Below, piece after piece: positions 16,073 to 24,501 of a DNA stretch of 64,000 bases. Where the stretch lies: the NCBI RefSeq assembly GCF_049852125.1, contig NZ_CP187532.1, positions 1,116,001-1,180,000 of the forward strand. Direction: 5' to 3'. How positions within the stretch are numbered: the stretch's first letter is position 1; the number at the start of each line of letters is the position of its first letter. The notes below the pieces were generated by a model, which worked only from the letters and a program-made list of their open reading frames with translations, had not been told where the DNA came from and did not search any database. Source of the DNA: Senimuribacter sp049852125. Lineage in GTDB: Bacteria; Bacillota; Clostridia; Peptostreptococcales; Anaerovoracaceae. A program made the translations under genes and the position numbers.

Positions 16073-16441
16073 GTTGTGCATCAGGCGAGGATTTCACGCG
16101 TTCATGCACAACTGCCGACGTTGTTAGTTGTGCAAATTAGAATCGAATAAGAAGGATTTGCACAACTTTTCGAGTTTTATATGGATGAATCTGCAATTGA
16201 GGCGAAGCTTTATTGGAAATAGTTGTGCACGATGCAACTTTTTTAGAAGCTATGCACAACATCAAGGTGCGATAATGACGAAAATCGATAGTCGGTTGTG
16301 CAGCAGGCAGGAATCTCACGCGTTCATGCACAACTGTCGACGTAGTTAGTTGTGCAAAGTAGACCTGAATAAGAGAGATTTGCACAACTTTTGATGGATT
16401 GAGTTGTGCATTTTGCGTATGGATTTTCAAATCTGCACAAC
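16073..16441. repeat. Array of six GTTGTGCA / TGCACAAC inverted-repeat pairs (locus 1)
   Basis: Six forward boxes GTTGTGCA start at 16073, 16127, 16222, 16295, 16349 and 16403. Each is followed by its complement TGCACAAC so that each pair spans 39-40 bases with a 23-24 base interior. Three of the gaps between pairs are exactly 14 bases, giving a 54-base period. Pairs 1-2 and 4-5 are imperfect direct copies of each other (shared interior ATTTCACGCGTTCA / AATCTCACGCGTTCA). Interiors otherwise differ. No gene is convincing within the array. It lies upstream of the OPT transporter promoter. Two further loci occur at 22668 and 31686. Function unknown. Confidence 0.9.
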
Positions 16442-16491
16442 CCGAAAAAATATAGAAAAATCAAAAGTTTTTTGGTTTTGAACGAAAACTT

Positions 16492-16521
16492 TTGACAATG
16501 ATTCAACCGAACTGTTATAAT
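16492..16521 (+). promoter_or_regulatory. Promoter of the OPT transporter operon
   Basis: TTGACA (16492-16497), 18-bp spacer and TATAAT (16516-16521), both perfect sigma-A boxes. An 80-base leader follows that can form a hairpin (CCGCG / CGCGG, 16539-16570). It matches no riboswitch known to me. Confidence 0.85.
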
Positions 16522-16606
16522 CAACCTGTATGTTTATCACCGCGTAAGGCACGCAGCTCTGGTGGCGCGGGACTTTTCGCAATTTAGAAAAAAGTAGGAG
16601 AACACG

Positions 16607-18211
16607 ATGAACGGAAAACAACTTACACTTCGCAGCATGGTGATCGGCGTGATCGGTTCTGTAGTCATTACCTGCAGTTCCATGTACGTTGCGCTGAAAC
16701 TAAGCTCGCTGCCATGGCCGATTATGTTCGTGGCGTTATTTTCAATGTTAGCTTTGAAAGCCCTGGGCAACACTAATCTCAATGAGATTAACGTAGCCCA
16801 TACGGCAATGTCCGCAGGGGCAATGGTCGCAGGGGGACTTGCGTTTACCATCCCCGGCATCTGGATTCTCAATCCGAAGGCAGAAATCAGCACCATGCAG
16901 CTTCTGGTCATCGCACTGGGCGGTGTGATTTTGGGACTGATTTTTACAGCCCTGATTCGAAAATATTTTGTTGAAACCAAGGATTTGCCTTACGCAATGG
17001 GACAAGCAGCAGCGGAAACCCTGCAGGTGGGAGATGAAGGCGGAAAGAAAGCTGGCACTCTCTTTGCGTCGATGGGTATCGCGGCAGTCTTTACTGTGAT
17101 TAGAGACTGGTTCGGAAAGATTCCGGCAACCCTGATGAGCCAGAAAATGCTTAGCTTCGGTTCTGCTGGCGGCATCTGGCTGTCCCCGATGCTGGTATCG
17201 ATTGGGTATATTGTAGGTCCTATCGCTATCGGCGTATGGTTCCTGGGTGCACTCCTCGGCGATGCAGGCATTCTCATCGGCGGTCAGGCCTGCGGTATCT
17301 GGACCTTAGAGGAGGCTACCGGTGTGAAACAGGCGCTGGGTATCGGTCTGATGGTCGGCACAGGCGTAGGGATTTTAGTCAAAGGGATTTTACCAAAGGC
17401 GAAAGAAATCTTCGGCGGTATGTTCAGCAAGGACAGTGCGGGAGATTCCATTGTTCCCATGAGATGGGCGCCTTTTGTGATGATACTCATTGCGGCGGTA
17501 CTGACCATCGTCTGCAAGATGAGCGTAATCGCTTCCGTGATTACCATTTTAGGCGTATGGTTGGCAACGGCAATGTCTGCACAGTGCGTCGGGCAATCCG
17601 GCATCAACCCAATGGAAATTTTTGGGATTATTGTCCTGCTGGCAGCCAAAGGGCTGACTGCGGTAGGGCAGGCGGAAGGCTTCTTCATTGCGGCAGTGGT
17701 GGCAGTTGCCTGCGGGCTTGTGGGCGATGTCATGAATGACTTCAAGGAAGGGCATATACTGAGAACCAATCCGAAGGATCAGTGGATTGCAGAAGCGGTA
17801 GGCGGCGTCATCGGCGCGGTAGTGTCCGTATTTGTTTTGGTCACCATCGTCAAAGCCTACGGTCCGGCAGCGTTTACAGACGGTCAGCTTTTTACCGCGG
17901 CGCAGGCAAACACAGTTGCAGCCATGGTAGGCGGCATTTCCAATCTGCCGGCATTCCTTGCCGGTCTGGTTATCGCAGTAGTGCTGTACTGCATCAACTT
18001 CCCGGTGATGACCCTGGGTCTTGGCGTATATCTGCCATTTTATATGTCTGCTACAGCTTTTATCGGCGGCGCCCTTCGCTTTATCGCGGACAAATGGTTC
18101 CCGGCGGTTGAAAAGAACGCGACAGGACAGATTATCGCGTCGGGTCTTTTGGGAGGCGAAGCTGTCGTAGGGGTAGTTATTGCACTGATTACAGCAGTAC
18201 AGGCGCTGTAA
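16607..18211 (+). CDS. OPT-family oligopeptide/metal-chelate transporter, 534 aa
   Basis: Integral membrane proton symporter of the OPT/YSL family, taking up small peptides or metal chelates. More than ten hydrophobic segments can be counted. Family motifs include CSSMYVALKLSSLPWPIMF near the start, LPYAMGQAAAETL near 125-137 and GIWLSPMLVSIGYIVGP near 188-204. ATG 16607 has TAGGAG before it. It is followed after 18 bases by a P1-family peptidase, which could process imported peptides. Prokaryotic OPT proteins are usually somewhat longer, but no break is visible. Confidence 0.9.
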   Translation: MNGKQLTLRSMVIGVIGSVVITCSSMYVALKLSSLPWPIMFVALFSMLALKALGNTNLNEINVAHTAMSAGAMVAGGLAFTIPGIWILNPKAEISTMQLLVIALGGVILGLIFTALIRKYFVETKDLPYAMGQAAAETLQVGDEGGKKAGTLFASMGIAAVFTVIRDWFGKIPATLMSQKMLSFGSAGGIWLSPMLVSIGYIVGPIAIGVWFLGALLGDAGILIGGQACGIWTLEEATGVKQALGIGLMVGTGVGILVKGILPKAKEIFGGMFSKDSAGDSIVPMRWAPFVMILIAAVLTIVCKMSVIASVITILGVWLATAMSAQCVGQSGINPMEIFGIIVLLAAKGLTAVGQAEGFFIAAVVAVACGLVGDVMNDFKEGHILRTNPKDQWIAEAVGGVIGAVVSVFVLVTIVKAYGPAAFTDGQLFTAAQANTVAAMVGGISNLPAFLAGLVIAVVLYCINFPVMTLGLGVYLPFYMSATAFIGGALRFIADKWFPAVEKNATGQIIASGLLGGEAVVGVVIALITAVQAL

Positions 18212-18229
18212 CAGCAGGGGAGAATAGAT

Positions 18230-19186
18230 ATGAAAGAAATCAATATTACAGATATCAAAGGATTTAGAATCGGCTCTGCCGAAAATATAGAAGCGGCAAC
18301 GGGGGTTACGGTGATGCTCTGTGAAAAGGGCGCCTGCGGCGGCGTCGATGTGCGGGGCGGCGGTCCTGCTACCAGAGAAACCGACCTGTTGAAACCGGAA
18401 AATATGGTACAGGAAATCAATGCAGTGGTGCTGTCCGGCGGCAGCGCCTACGGGCTGGAAGCAGCCTGCGGTGTGATGGATTTTCTGGAAGAGAAAGGTG
18501 TTGGCTTTGATGTAGGCGTCGGCATCGTGCCTATCGTCTGCGGCGCGTCTCTCTTTGACCTTGTAGTAGGAGATGGCAAAGTCAGACCGGACAAAGCCAT
18601 GGGGCGCAAAGCCTGCGCAAACGCTTTTGCGGGCGCCTTTGCGGAAGGAAACCACGGCGCGGGAACCGGCGCTTCTGTAGGAAAGTACAGAGGGCCGGCT
18701 ACCATGATGAAAAGCGGGCAGGGCGCGTCTGCCGTGCAAATTGGAGAGTTGCAGGTTGGCGCAGTTTCCGCAGTCAACGCCCTGGGTGACATTTTCGCAG
18801 AGGGAAGACAGATTGCAGGGATGCTTTCACCGGATGGAACGACGATGGCGTCTACCTCCGAAGCAATTAAAGAGGATATCGCAAGGCAGTTCGATATTTT
18901 CAAGGGAAATACCACCATCAGCTGTATTTTGACCAACGGAAAGCTGACCAAAGCCCAGTGCACCAAGCTGGCTTCTATCGCTCACGACGGCTATGCCAGG
19001 GCGATCAGACCGGTTCATTCCACCGCCGATGGCGATACGATTTTTGTCATGGCGACCGGTGAAGTGGACGTCAACTTTGACGCGCTGGCGGTGCTGGCGA
19101 CAGAACAGATCGAAAAGGCAATCGTCCGCGGCGTGGAGGCAGCGGAGCCTGCTTACGGTCTGAAAGCGGCGCGGGATTTTAGGTAA
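18230..19186 (+). CDS. P1-family peptidase (DmpA-like aminopeptidase), 318 aa
   Basis: Member of the L-aminopeptidase D-esterase/DmpA family of N-terminal-nucleophile hydrolases, which are made as one chain and cut themselves to expose the catalytic residue. Conserved blocks include VTVMLCEKGACGGVDVRGGG, NAVVLSGGSAYGLEAA and GAGTGASVGKYRG. The segment NTTISCILTNGKLTKAQC, about residues 228-245, corresponds to the region holding the self-cleavage site. The protein is cytoplasmic (no signal). It is 18 bases behind the OPT transporter on the same strand, suggesting import and hydrolysis of short peptides as one operon. Confidence 0.88.
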   Translation: MKEINITDIKGFRIGSAENIEAATGVTVMLCEKGACGGVDVRGGGPATRETDLLKPENMVQEINAVVLSGGSAYGLEAACGVMDFLEEKGVGFDVGVGIVPIVCGASLFDLVVGDGKVRPDKAMGRKACANAFAGAFAEGNHGAGTGASVGKYRGPATMMKSGQGASAVQIGELQVGAVSAVNALGDIFAEGRQIAGMLSPDGTTMASTSEAIKEDIARQFDIFKGNTTISCILTNGKLTKAQCTKLASIAHDGYARAIRPVHSTADGDTIFVMATGEVDVNFDALAVLATEQIEKAIVRGVEAAEPAYGLKAARDFR

Positions 19187-19240
19187 AAGTGACAGCGATA
19201 CCAATGCTGCTATTTGGAAGCGCTAAGATGGAGAATCAGA

Positions 19241-20599
19241 ATGAGTAAAACAAAAGATATGACGGCGGGAAATCCGACAAAGCTGATCCTTTTCTTTGCG
19301 TTCCCGCTTATTTTAACCAATTTGGGTCAGCAGCTATATATGATTGTGGATTCCGCCATTGTGGGACGGGGTGTTGGCGTAAAGGCGCTGGCGGCGGTCG
19401 GCGCAACAGACTGGATTTACTGGATGCTGCTTTGGGCGATTCAGGGATTGACTCAAGGGTTTGCCATCTACGCAGCGCAGTATTTCGGACGAAAGGATTA
19501 TGACGGATTAAATAAAGTCATTGCCATGTCGACGCTGCTGTGTGCTGTTTTCGGCATGTTGTTTACACTGCTTGGACTTGCTGTAGAGAAACCGCTTTTG
19601 ACCTTGATGCAAACACCCGCAGATATTTATGACGGCGCGGTTACCTATTTGACTGCCATGATTTTTGGGACGCTGATAGTCATCGCATACAATATGGCAG
19701 CCGCCATTCTCAGAGCCCTTGGAGATGGAAAAACGCCGCTGATCGCTATGTGCATCGCGGCGGTACTGAATATTTTACTTGACCTGTTATTTGTGATATC
19801 TTTTCAAATGGGCATCTTGGGGGCTGCCCTTGCAACGCTGATTTCACAATTGGTGTCCTTTCTCTATTGCTTTTTTGTGATACGAAAGCTGCCGTATGTG
19901 CGAGCTTCCAGAAGTCATTTCAGACCGGACGGCTCTATGATTTCCGTTCTTTGCAGATTTGGAATTCCTTTAGCGCTGCAGAATTTTTTGATTGGCGCAA
20001 GCGGCACCATGTATCAGGCGGCGATCAATGTGCAGGGCAGTGTATTTGTTGCCGGTGTGACAGCCAACAATAAGGTGTTTGGACTGCTTGAAAGTTCCTC
20101 TTTATCCCTTGGAGCGGCGGCAAACACCTTTACGGCGCAAAATTACGGCGCGGGTAATATCAAACGCATGGAGGCGGGTGTCAAAGCGTCGCTGAAAATC
20201 GTGGTGCTTCTCGCCCTTGCGGTAACCGGTTTTGTTCTGCTGAGCCGTGAATTTTTACTGCAGATTTTTATCAATCCGGCGGAAACGGATGCAGACCTTG
20301 CTCTAGAGGTCGGAAAACGTTTGCTGACAATCATTTCCTGCGGTATGATTGTGCTGTATCTTCTCAATGTCTTCCGGTGTATCGTGCAGGGCTTTGGCAA
20401 TTCCGTATATTCCATGATATCCGGCATTTTAGAGGCGGTAGCCCGTGTGGTTGTTGCGAGAATCGGCATGGTGACGGCGAGCACGAAGCTGCTGTTTTTG
20501 ACAGAACCGCTGTCCTGGGTCTCCGGTCTGGTCTTTATCGCAGGCGCGTTCTTTGTGGTGCGAAAGAGAGTTTATGCTGTTTATGGCAGGGAGCAGTAG
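19241..20599 (+). CDS. MATE-family multidrug/sodium antiporter, 452 aa
   Basis: Twelve-helix efflux protein of the MATE superfamily, likely exporting cationic compounds in exchange for sodium or protons. The N-terminal half begins GNPTKLILFFAFPLILTNLG and contains QQLYMIVDSAIVGR; the second half repeats the pattern (IPLALQNFLIGASGTMYQAA). ATG 19241 has GGAG seven bases ahead and is preferred to an earlier in-frame start at 19214. It follows the P1 peptidase by 54 bases and could share its transcript. Confidence 0.9.
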   Translation: MSKTKDMTAGNPTKLILFFAFPLILTNLGQQLYMIVDSAIVGRGVGVKALAAVGATDWIYWMLLWAIQGLTQGFAIYAAQYFGRKDYDGLNKVIAMSTLLCAVFGMLFTLLGLAVEKPLLTLMQTPADIYDGAVTYLTAMIFGTLIVIAYNMAAAILRALGDGKTPLIAMCIAAVLNILLDLLFVISFQMGILGAALATLISQLVSFLYCFFVIRKLPYVRASRSHFRPDGSMISVLCRFGIPLALQNFLIGASGTMYQAAINVQGSVFVAGVTANNKVFGLLESSSLSLGAAANTFTAQNYGAGNIKRMEAGVKASLKIVVLLALAVTGFVLLSREFLLQIFINPAETDADLALEVGKRLLTIISCGMIVLYLLNVFRCIVQGFGNSVYSMISGILEAVARVVVARIGMVTASTKLLFLTEPLSWVSGLVFIAGAFFVVRKRVYAVYGREQ

Positions 20600-20836
20600 A
20601 GGGAGCTGTAATATTTTTCTATAAATCACCAGTAGGTAAATTTTTTTTGGGATTGACAATGTATGATGCGCCTAATGCGGCAGAAAAATTAAAACCTCCG
20701 AGGAAGCGTTCAACGAAGATGTATCAAATATTACATTGAAAAATATTGGGAAATGTGGGAAAATAAGGAAGTAAAAGTTTTTAAGTAATGTGTTAGTAAC
20801 AATAAGAGGATATTGGGTATAGATGAGGGAGGCACA

Positions 20837-21691
20837 ATGGGAAAGGTAATTAAGGAAACGATTCATGCCAATGGGCTAGATATCGGAATTTATACGCAGG
20901 ATTTTGAAAATGAATTTATTTCATTAACAGATATTGCACGGTATAAAAGTGATGATCCAACAGCGGTTATTCAAAATTGGATGAGAAATCGAGATGTGAT
21001 AGAATTTCTGGGATTATGGGAAAGACTTCATAATCCGGATTTTAAACCCCTCGAATTCGAGGGGTTTAGAAAGCAGGCAGGAGCAAACGCATTTACAATG
21101 TCGCCAAAAAAATGGATAGATGCTACAGATGCGATTGGCATTGTATCAAAAGCAGGACGTTATGGCGGAACATATGCCCATAGCGACATTGCTATGTCCT
21201 TTGCAACTTGGATTTCGCCTGAGTTTCAGTTATATATTATGAAGGATTACAGGAGATTAAAGACAGATGAGAATAGTCGGTTATCTCTGAATTGGAATTT
21301 GAACCGAGAAATTTCTAAGTTGAATTATAGGATACATACAGATGCAATTAAGGATAATTTGATACCGCCAGAATTAACACCTGCACAAGTAGCTTATACT
21401 TATGAGAATGAAGCAGATATGTTGAATGTGGTTTTATTTGGAAAGACTGCAAAGCAATGGAAAGACGAAAATCCTGCAGTGAAAGGAAATATGCGGGATG
21501 CAGCAACGCTGAATCAATTACTGGTGCTTGCCAATTTGGAAAGCTATAATGCTGTTTTGATTAATCAAGGGAAGAACCAAAAAGAGAGAATGGAGTTGCT
21601 TCGCGAATTGGCAGTACAGCAGCTACAGACATTAGAAACTGTAAATTTAAATAATTTGCCGAAATTAGGAGTGGATTTGCATAAGAGATAG
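20837..21691 (+). CDS. KilA-N domain protein, 284 aa
   Basis: The N-terminal half carries a KilA-N DNA-binding domain, common in phage and mobile-element proteins: FISLTDIARYKSDDPTAVIQ, NAFTMSPKKWIDATDAIGIV and GRYGGTYAHSDIAMSFATWI. The C-terminal half is helical (NLNREISKLNYRIHTDAIKD) and resembles that of stand-alone chromosomal KilA-N proteins. ATG 20837 follows GGGAGG. The gene is more AT-rich than its neighbours and has no phage genes around it, so it is probably an isolated import. The 237 bases before it hold no recognisable gene, only a short orphan reading frame near 20690-20780. Confidence 0.85.
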   Translation: MGKVIKETIHANGLDIGIYTQDFENEFISLTDIARYKSDDPTAVIQNWMRNRDVIEFLGLWERLHNPDFKPLEFEGFRKQAGANAFTMSPKKWIDATDAIGIVSKAGRYGGTYAHSDIAMSFATWISPEFQLYIMKDYRRLKTDENSRLSLNWNLNREISKLNYRIHTDAIKDNLIPPELTPAQVAYTYENEADMLNVVLFGKTAKQWKDENPAVKGNMRDAATLNQLLVLANLESYNAVLINQGKNQKERMELLRELAVQQLQTLETVNLNNLPKLGVDLHKR

Positions 21692-21761
21692 ATAACAACA
21701 AGATGATTGTTTTCTATAGCACAGAGCGTTCACGTAAACCTAAATTTTGTGGAGGAATATG

Positions 21762-22292
21762 ATGCGAATTAGAAAAGAGGAAGCAAAAGATCGTGAAATC
21801 ATCTATTCTGTCGTGAAAGCGGCATTTGATCGTGCGGAACATTCAGACGGAAATGAACACGACTTAGTCAATTCATTAAGAAAAAGTGAAGCGTTTATTC
21901 CAGAGTTATCTTTCGTTGCGGAAATAGACGGAAAACTGATAGGACATATCCTGTTTACGAAAGCCAGCGTTGGGAAGGATACTGTTTTAGCATTGGCGCC
22001 CCTTGCAGTTCTGCCTGCCTATCAAAGAAAGGGCATCGGCATGGCTTTAATGAAAGAAGGACATAGAATTGCTGACAAATTAGGATATGCGTACTCGGTT
22101 GTATTAGGCAGTGAGAAATACTATCCAAAGGCAGGCTATTTACCGGCAAGCTTCTTTGGTATAAAACCGCCTTTTGCCGTGCCCGATGAAAACTTTATGG
22201 CTTATAAAATCAGGGAAGATGCACCTGCACTTGATGGAATCATGATCTATGCGAAAGAATTTGGAATTGATTCATTAGGAGGAAAAAGATGA
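21762..22292 (+). CDS. GNAT-family N-acetyltransferase, 176 aa
   Basis: Acetyl-CoA dependent acetyltransferase of the GNAT fold; substrate unknown. Motif A, the acetyl-CoA pyrophosphate loop, is seen in LAPLAVLPAYQRKGIGMALM near residues 76-98. SVVLGSEKYYPKAGYLPASF fits the YhbS-type subgroup. GGAGG precedes ATG 21759/21762. The gene overlaps the following VOC gene by four bases, so the two are co-translated. Confidence 0.85.
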   Translation: MRIRKEEAKDREIIYSVVKAAFDRAEHSDGNEHDLVNSLRKSEAFIPELSFVAEIDGKLIGHILFTKASVGKDTVLALAPLAVLPAYQRKGIGMALMKEGHRIADKLGYAYSVVLGSEKYYPKAGYLPASFFGIKPPFAVPDENFMAYKIREDAPALDGIMIYAKEFGIDSLGGKR

Positions 22293-22639
22293 AAATAGCA
22301 CATGTTACGATTCAGACTACTGCATTTGAGCAGGAAATTGAGTTTTATGAGAAGTACGCGCAGCTCGCGGTTCAAAAGGACATGCGGCCGATGGGCAAGG
22401 GAATTGTTTTTCTCGCGCAGGAGGATGGAGATACAGAATTAGAAATCATTGAAAATAAGGCTGCAGAATCGGCGGGCAATGAAAATTTTTCGATCGGTTT
22501 TCATGTAGAAAACCTGGAAGCGCTGCACCAGCGCTTGATTTCCGATGGATTTCAGCCCACTGCTATGATATCACCAATGCCGCAGGTACGGTTTTTCTTT
22601 GTGAAAGATCCTGCCGGTGTGAATGTACAGTTCCTATAA
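22289..22639 (+). CDS. VOC-family (glyoxalase/bleomycin-resistance fold) protein, 116 aa
   Basis: Small vicinal-oxygen-chelate fold protein with two beta-alpha-beta repeats. It starts MKIAHVTIQTTAFEQEIEFY with the first metal-ligand histidine position and ends FFVKDPAGVNVQFL, the usual C-terminal strand, though with Q where many enzymes have E. GFHVENLEALHQRL holds the third element. Specific reaction unknown. It is coupled to the GNAT gene (ATGA overlap). A repeat array starts about 30 bases after its stop codon. Confidence 0.8.
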   Translation: MKIAHVTIQTTAFEQEIEFYEKYAQLAVQKDMRPMGKGIVFLAQEDGDTELEIIENKAAESAGNENFSIGFHVENLEALHQRLISDGFQPTAMISPMPQVRFFFVKDPAGVNVQFL

Positions 22640-22667
22640 AATATGGAACAGGTAATTTTAATACAGG

Positions 22668-23178
22668 AGTAAGTTGTGCAAGTTTGCACATTTTCCTGTT
22701 CTTTGCACAACTTCAGTAGTCGTTAGTTGTGCAGATATTCTTTGGGAGTAAGGATTTGCACAACTTTTTATGTTTTCTATGCAGAAAAAAGGAGAAATGA
22801 TATAGATTCCCACAAAACAAGTTGTGCAGATTTCAGTTATTTGGGTAATATTGCAAAACAAGTTGTGCAATCCTTAGAAATATATTGTGATTTGCAAAAC
22901 TGTCTGTTGGCAAAGTTGTGCATTTTTATCTGTGAAACTTTAAATTTTCACAATCCTTCGAGGGAAGAAAGGCACCAGCAAGGTTTGCAACATTTTTTAA
23001 GCGCTTCAGCGGGGATATTTTTTCGCAAGAAGCGCCACAAACTCGCTGCTATACGGCGATTTATGATTTCGATTGATACAGATACCCGAAGTTGACAGGG
23101 TATCTTCTTTATTATACAGAAGCGCCACATTGAGGGAAGAAGCGGGCAGAAAGTCTATGGCGGGGCAAACACCTTTTC
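22668..23178. repeat. GTTGTGCA repeat element, locus 2 (five box pairs plus tail)
   Basis: Forward boxes GTTGTGCA start at 22673, 22726, 22821, 22862 and 22915. Right-hand partners end at 22711, 22764, 22859, 22900 and about 22954. Each pair spans 39-40 bases; the last three right arms are degenerate (TGCAAAAC, TTCACAAT). The whole element is a close copy of the one at 31686-32027. Both end with a shared tail that reads AAGTCTATGGCGGG then a CACCTTTTC. Here the tail is separated from the boxes by about 170 extra bases (22961-23131) flanked by GAGGGAAGAA on both sides. The remaining DNA up to 23457 holds only a gene remnant. Confidence 0.85.
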
Positions 23179-23188
23179 CTATAATCAG

Positions 23189-23269
23189 ATAGGAACATCT
23201 TACAAATGCTTGCAGCAATAAATCTTTGTTCTTAAATTCGTACCCAATCTGATCCTCAATGAAAGTAAT
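23189..23269 (-). pseudogene. Remnant of an RNase III-like gene
   Basis: Twenty-seven codons on the minus strand match the N-terminal signature of ribonuclease III-type domains: FIEDQIGYEFKNKDLLLQAF followed by VRCSY. Homology stops exactly where the repeat-element tail begins, and no catalytic region follows. This looks like the stump of a gene interrupted by the repeat element, not an expressed protein. Confidence 0.5.
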
Positions 23270-23457
23270 TATTTTTTTCCCGTAACAAAACCATCATGTA
23301 AAACGGATTAAATACAAGGCTTTGTTTATATTTGCTTGCGCAGGTTCACTTGCATAAACAGGAGCGAATACAACAAAATTATGCCGATTATCTTGAATTC
23401 AGGCTGTGGATTTGCCATCATCGGATATAACAATTTTTGCATCCAAAGAAATAAATA

Positions 23458-24369
23458 CTAAACAAAATTTTCCTGAATCAAGTCCATAAAATGATGCAAG
23501 TAGTTAGGAAGATAGGCGTTCTTATGGTATGCCAGATATATCATGATTCGAACCGATGGATCGCCAACCGTATATAAGTCAAAAGGGATGGACGATTCCA
23601 GCGGTTTCAGATAGGTTTCAAAATTAAACGCAAGACCATAACCCGCAGCAGCCAGCTTTGCTGCAGTTTCCAGATTCTGTATCACGAAAGTATCACGGGG
23701 TACTACATTTTCATAAGAAAAAACCTGATCGGTATAGCTGCGAATCGTCTGCGTTCTTTCTTGCAAGATAAAAGTTTCATTGGCAATCTGTGATAGTGAA
23801 ATGCGCGGATATGGTTCCTGTAAATCAGTGCTGCAGTCAGAGGGAGAAAAATACCCTTTTGGGCTAACCAGAAGGATTCGATCCTGGTAAACTTCCTGCA
23901 ATATGAGGGCATCTTGCGCATGTATTTGGTTGGACAGAATCAGATCCAGCTGTCCGGCAGAAAGCTGGGAGAGCATTTCCTGCGTACTCAGCTCTGAAAT
24001 GACTACTTTTACATTGGGGTAGTCTATTTTAAATTGGGGAAGAATCTTTGGTAGCAGATAATTTGCCCGACGATAATGAAGACCGAACCGGATGGTGCCG
24101 GTGATTTCATTTTTTAGGTCTGCCATATTGCTGGAATAGGATTGCTTTAACAAAGCCATTTTTTTTGCAGCTTCCAGATAAGTTTGACCTGCCGGCGTCG
24201 GATAGAATTTCTTGCCCACGCGATGAAAAAGAGGAAGTCCCTCTTTTTCTTCAAGATCTTTTAAAAAGACGCTCAAGGAAGAAGGGGCGATGAAAAGTTC
24301 CTCCGCAGCGTATTTGATACTGTTGTGCTTGGCGATTGCCAGCACATACTCCTGTTCACGAAGATTCAT
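23458..24369 (-). CDS. LysR-family transcriptional regulator, 303 aa
   Basis: Winged helix-turn-helix at residues 1-60 (YVLAIAKHNSIKYAAEELFI, then APSSLSVFLKDLEEKEG). An effector-binding domain of the periplasmic-binding-protein type follows (about 90-295). ATG 24369 has AAGGAG in front. It is divergent from the hydrolase/citrate-lyase-like operon with a perfect inverted repeat between them. By the usual LysR logic it probably activates that operon in response to its substrate or an intermediate, and represses itself. The ligand is unknown. Confidence 0.92.
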   Translation of the reverse strand: MNLREQEYVLAIAKHNSIKYAAEELFIAPSSLSVFLKDLEEKEGLPLFHRVGKKFYPTPAGQTYLEAAKKMALLKQSYSSNMADLKNEITGTIRFGLHYRRANYLLPKILPQFKIDYPNVKVVISELSTQEMLSQLSAGQLDLILSNQIHAQDALILQEVYQDRILLVSPKGYFSPSDCSTDLQEPYPRISLSQIANETFILQERTQTIRSYTDQVFSYENVVPRDTFVIQNLETAAKLAAAGYGLAFNFETYLKPLESSIPFDLYTVGDPSVRIMIYLAYHKNAYLPNYLHHFMDLIQENFV

Positions 24370-24383
24370 GAAATGCTCCTTTT

Positions 24384-24406
24384 AATATTAGTTATTTTCT
24401 AATATT
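24384..24406. promoter_or_regulatory. Probable LysR binding site
   Basis: Perfect inverted repeat AATATTAG-N7-CTAATATT between the divergent LysR gene and the hydrolase operon; it contains the T-N11-A core typical of LysR operators (T24389, A24401). An AT-rich TATATTATAA just to its right could be the operon's -10 region. Confidence 0.7.
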
Positions 24407-24501
24407 ATATTATAAAAAATGTGTTTTACGCAATGTTTTTTTCGTATTATAATCAAAATATCAAAGAACATGTTCGGGAAGATATTGCAAGGAAAGAAAA
24501 A

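Noticed and set aside
16073..16441. The GTTGTGCA arrays as CRISPR arrays
   Set aside because: The repeated unit is an 8-base box in alternating orientation and not a 24-40 base direct repeat; interiors are related in part and no cas genes are present.
16073..16441. Array pairs as integron attC sites
   Set aside because: The boxes do not fit the GTTRRRY core (the fifth base is T), there is no cassette gene between pairs and no integron integrase.
16539..16570. Riboswitch in the OPT transporter leader
   Set aside because: A hairpin is possible but none of the guanidine, SAM, cobalamin or other consensus cores that I know can be recognised.
22948..23218. Small minus-strand ORFs in the locus 2 repeat
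   Set aside because: They run from the repeat tail into the RNase III-like stump, lack ribosome binding sites and have no conserved composition.
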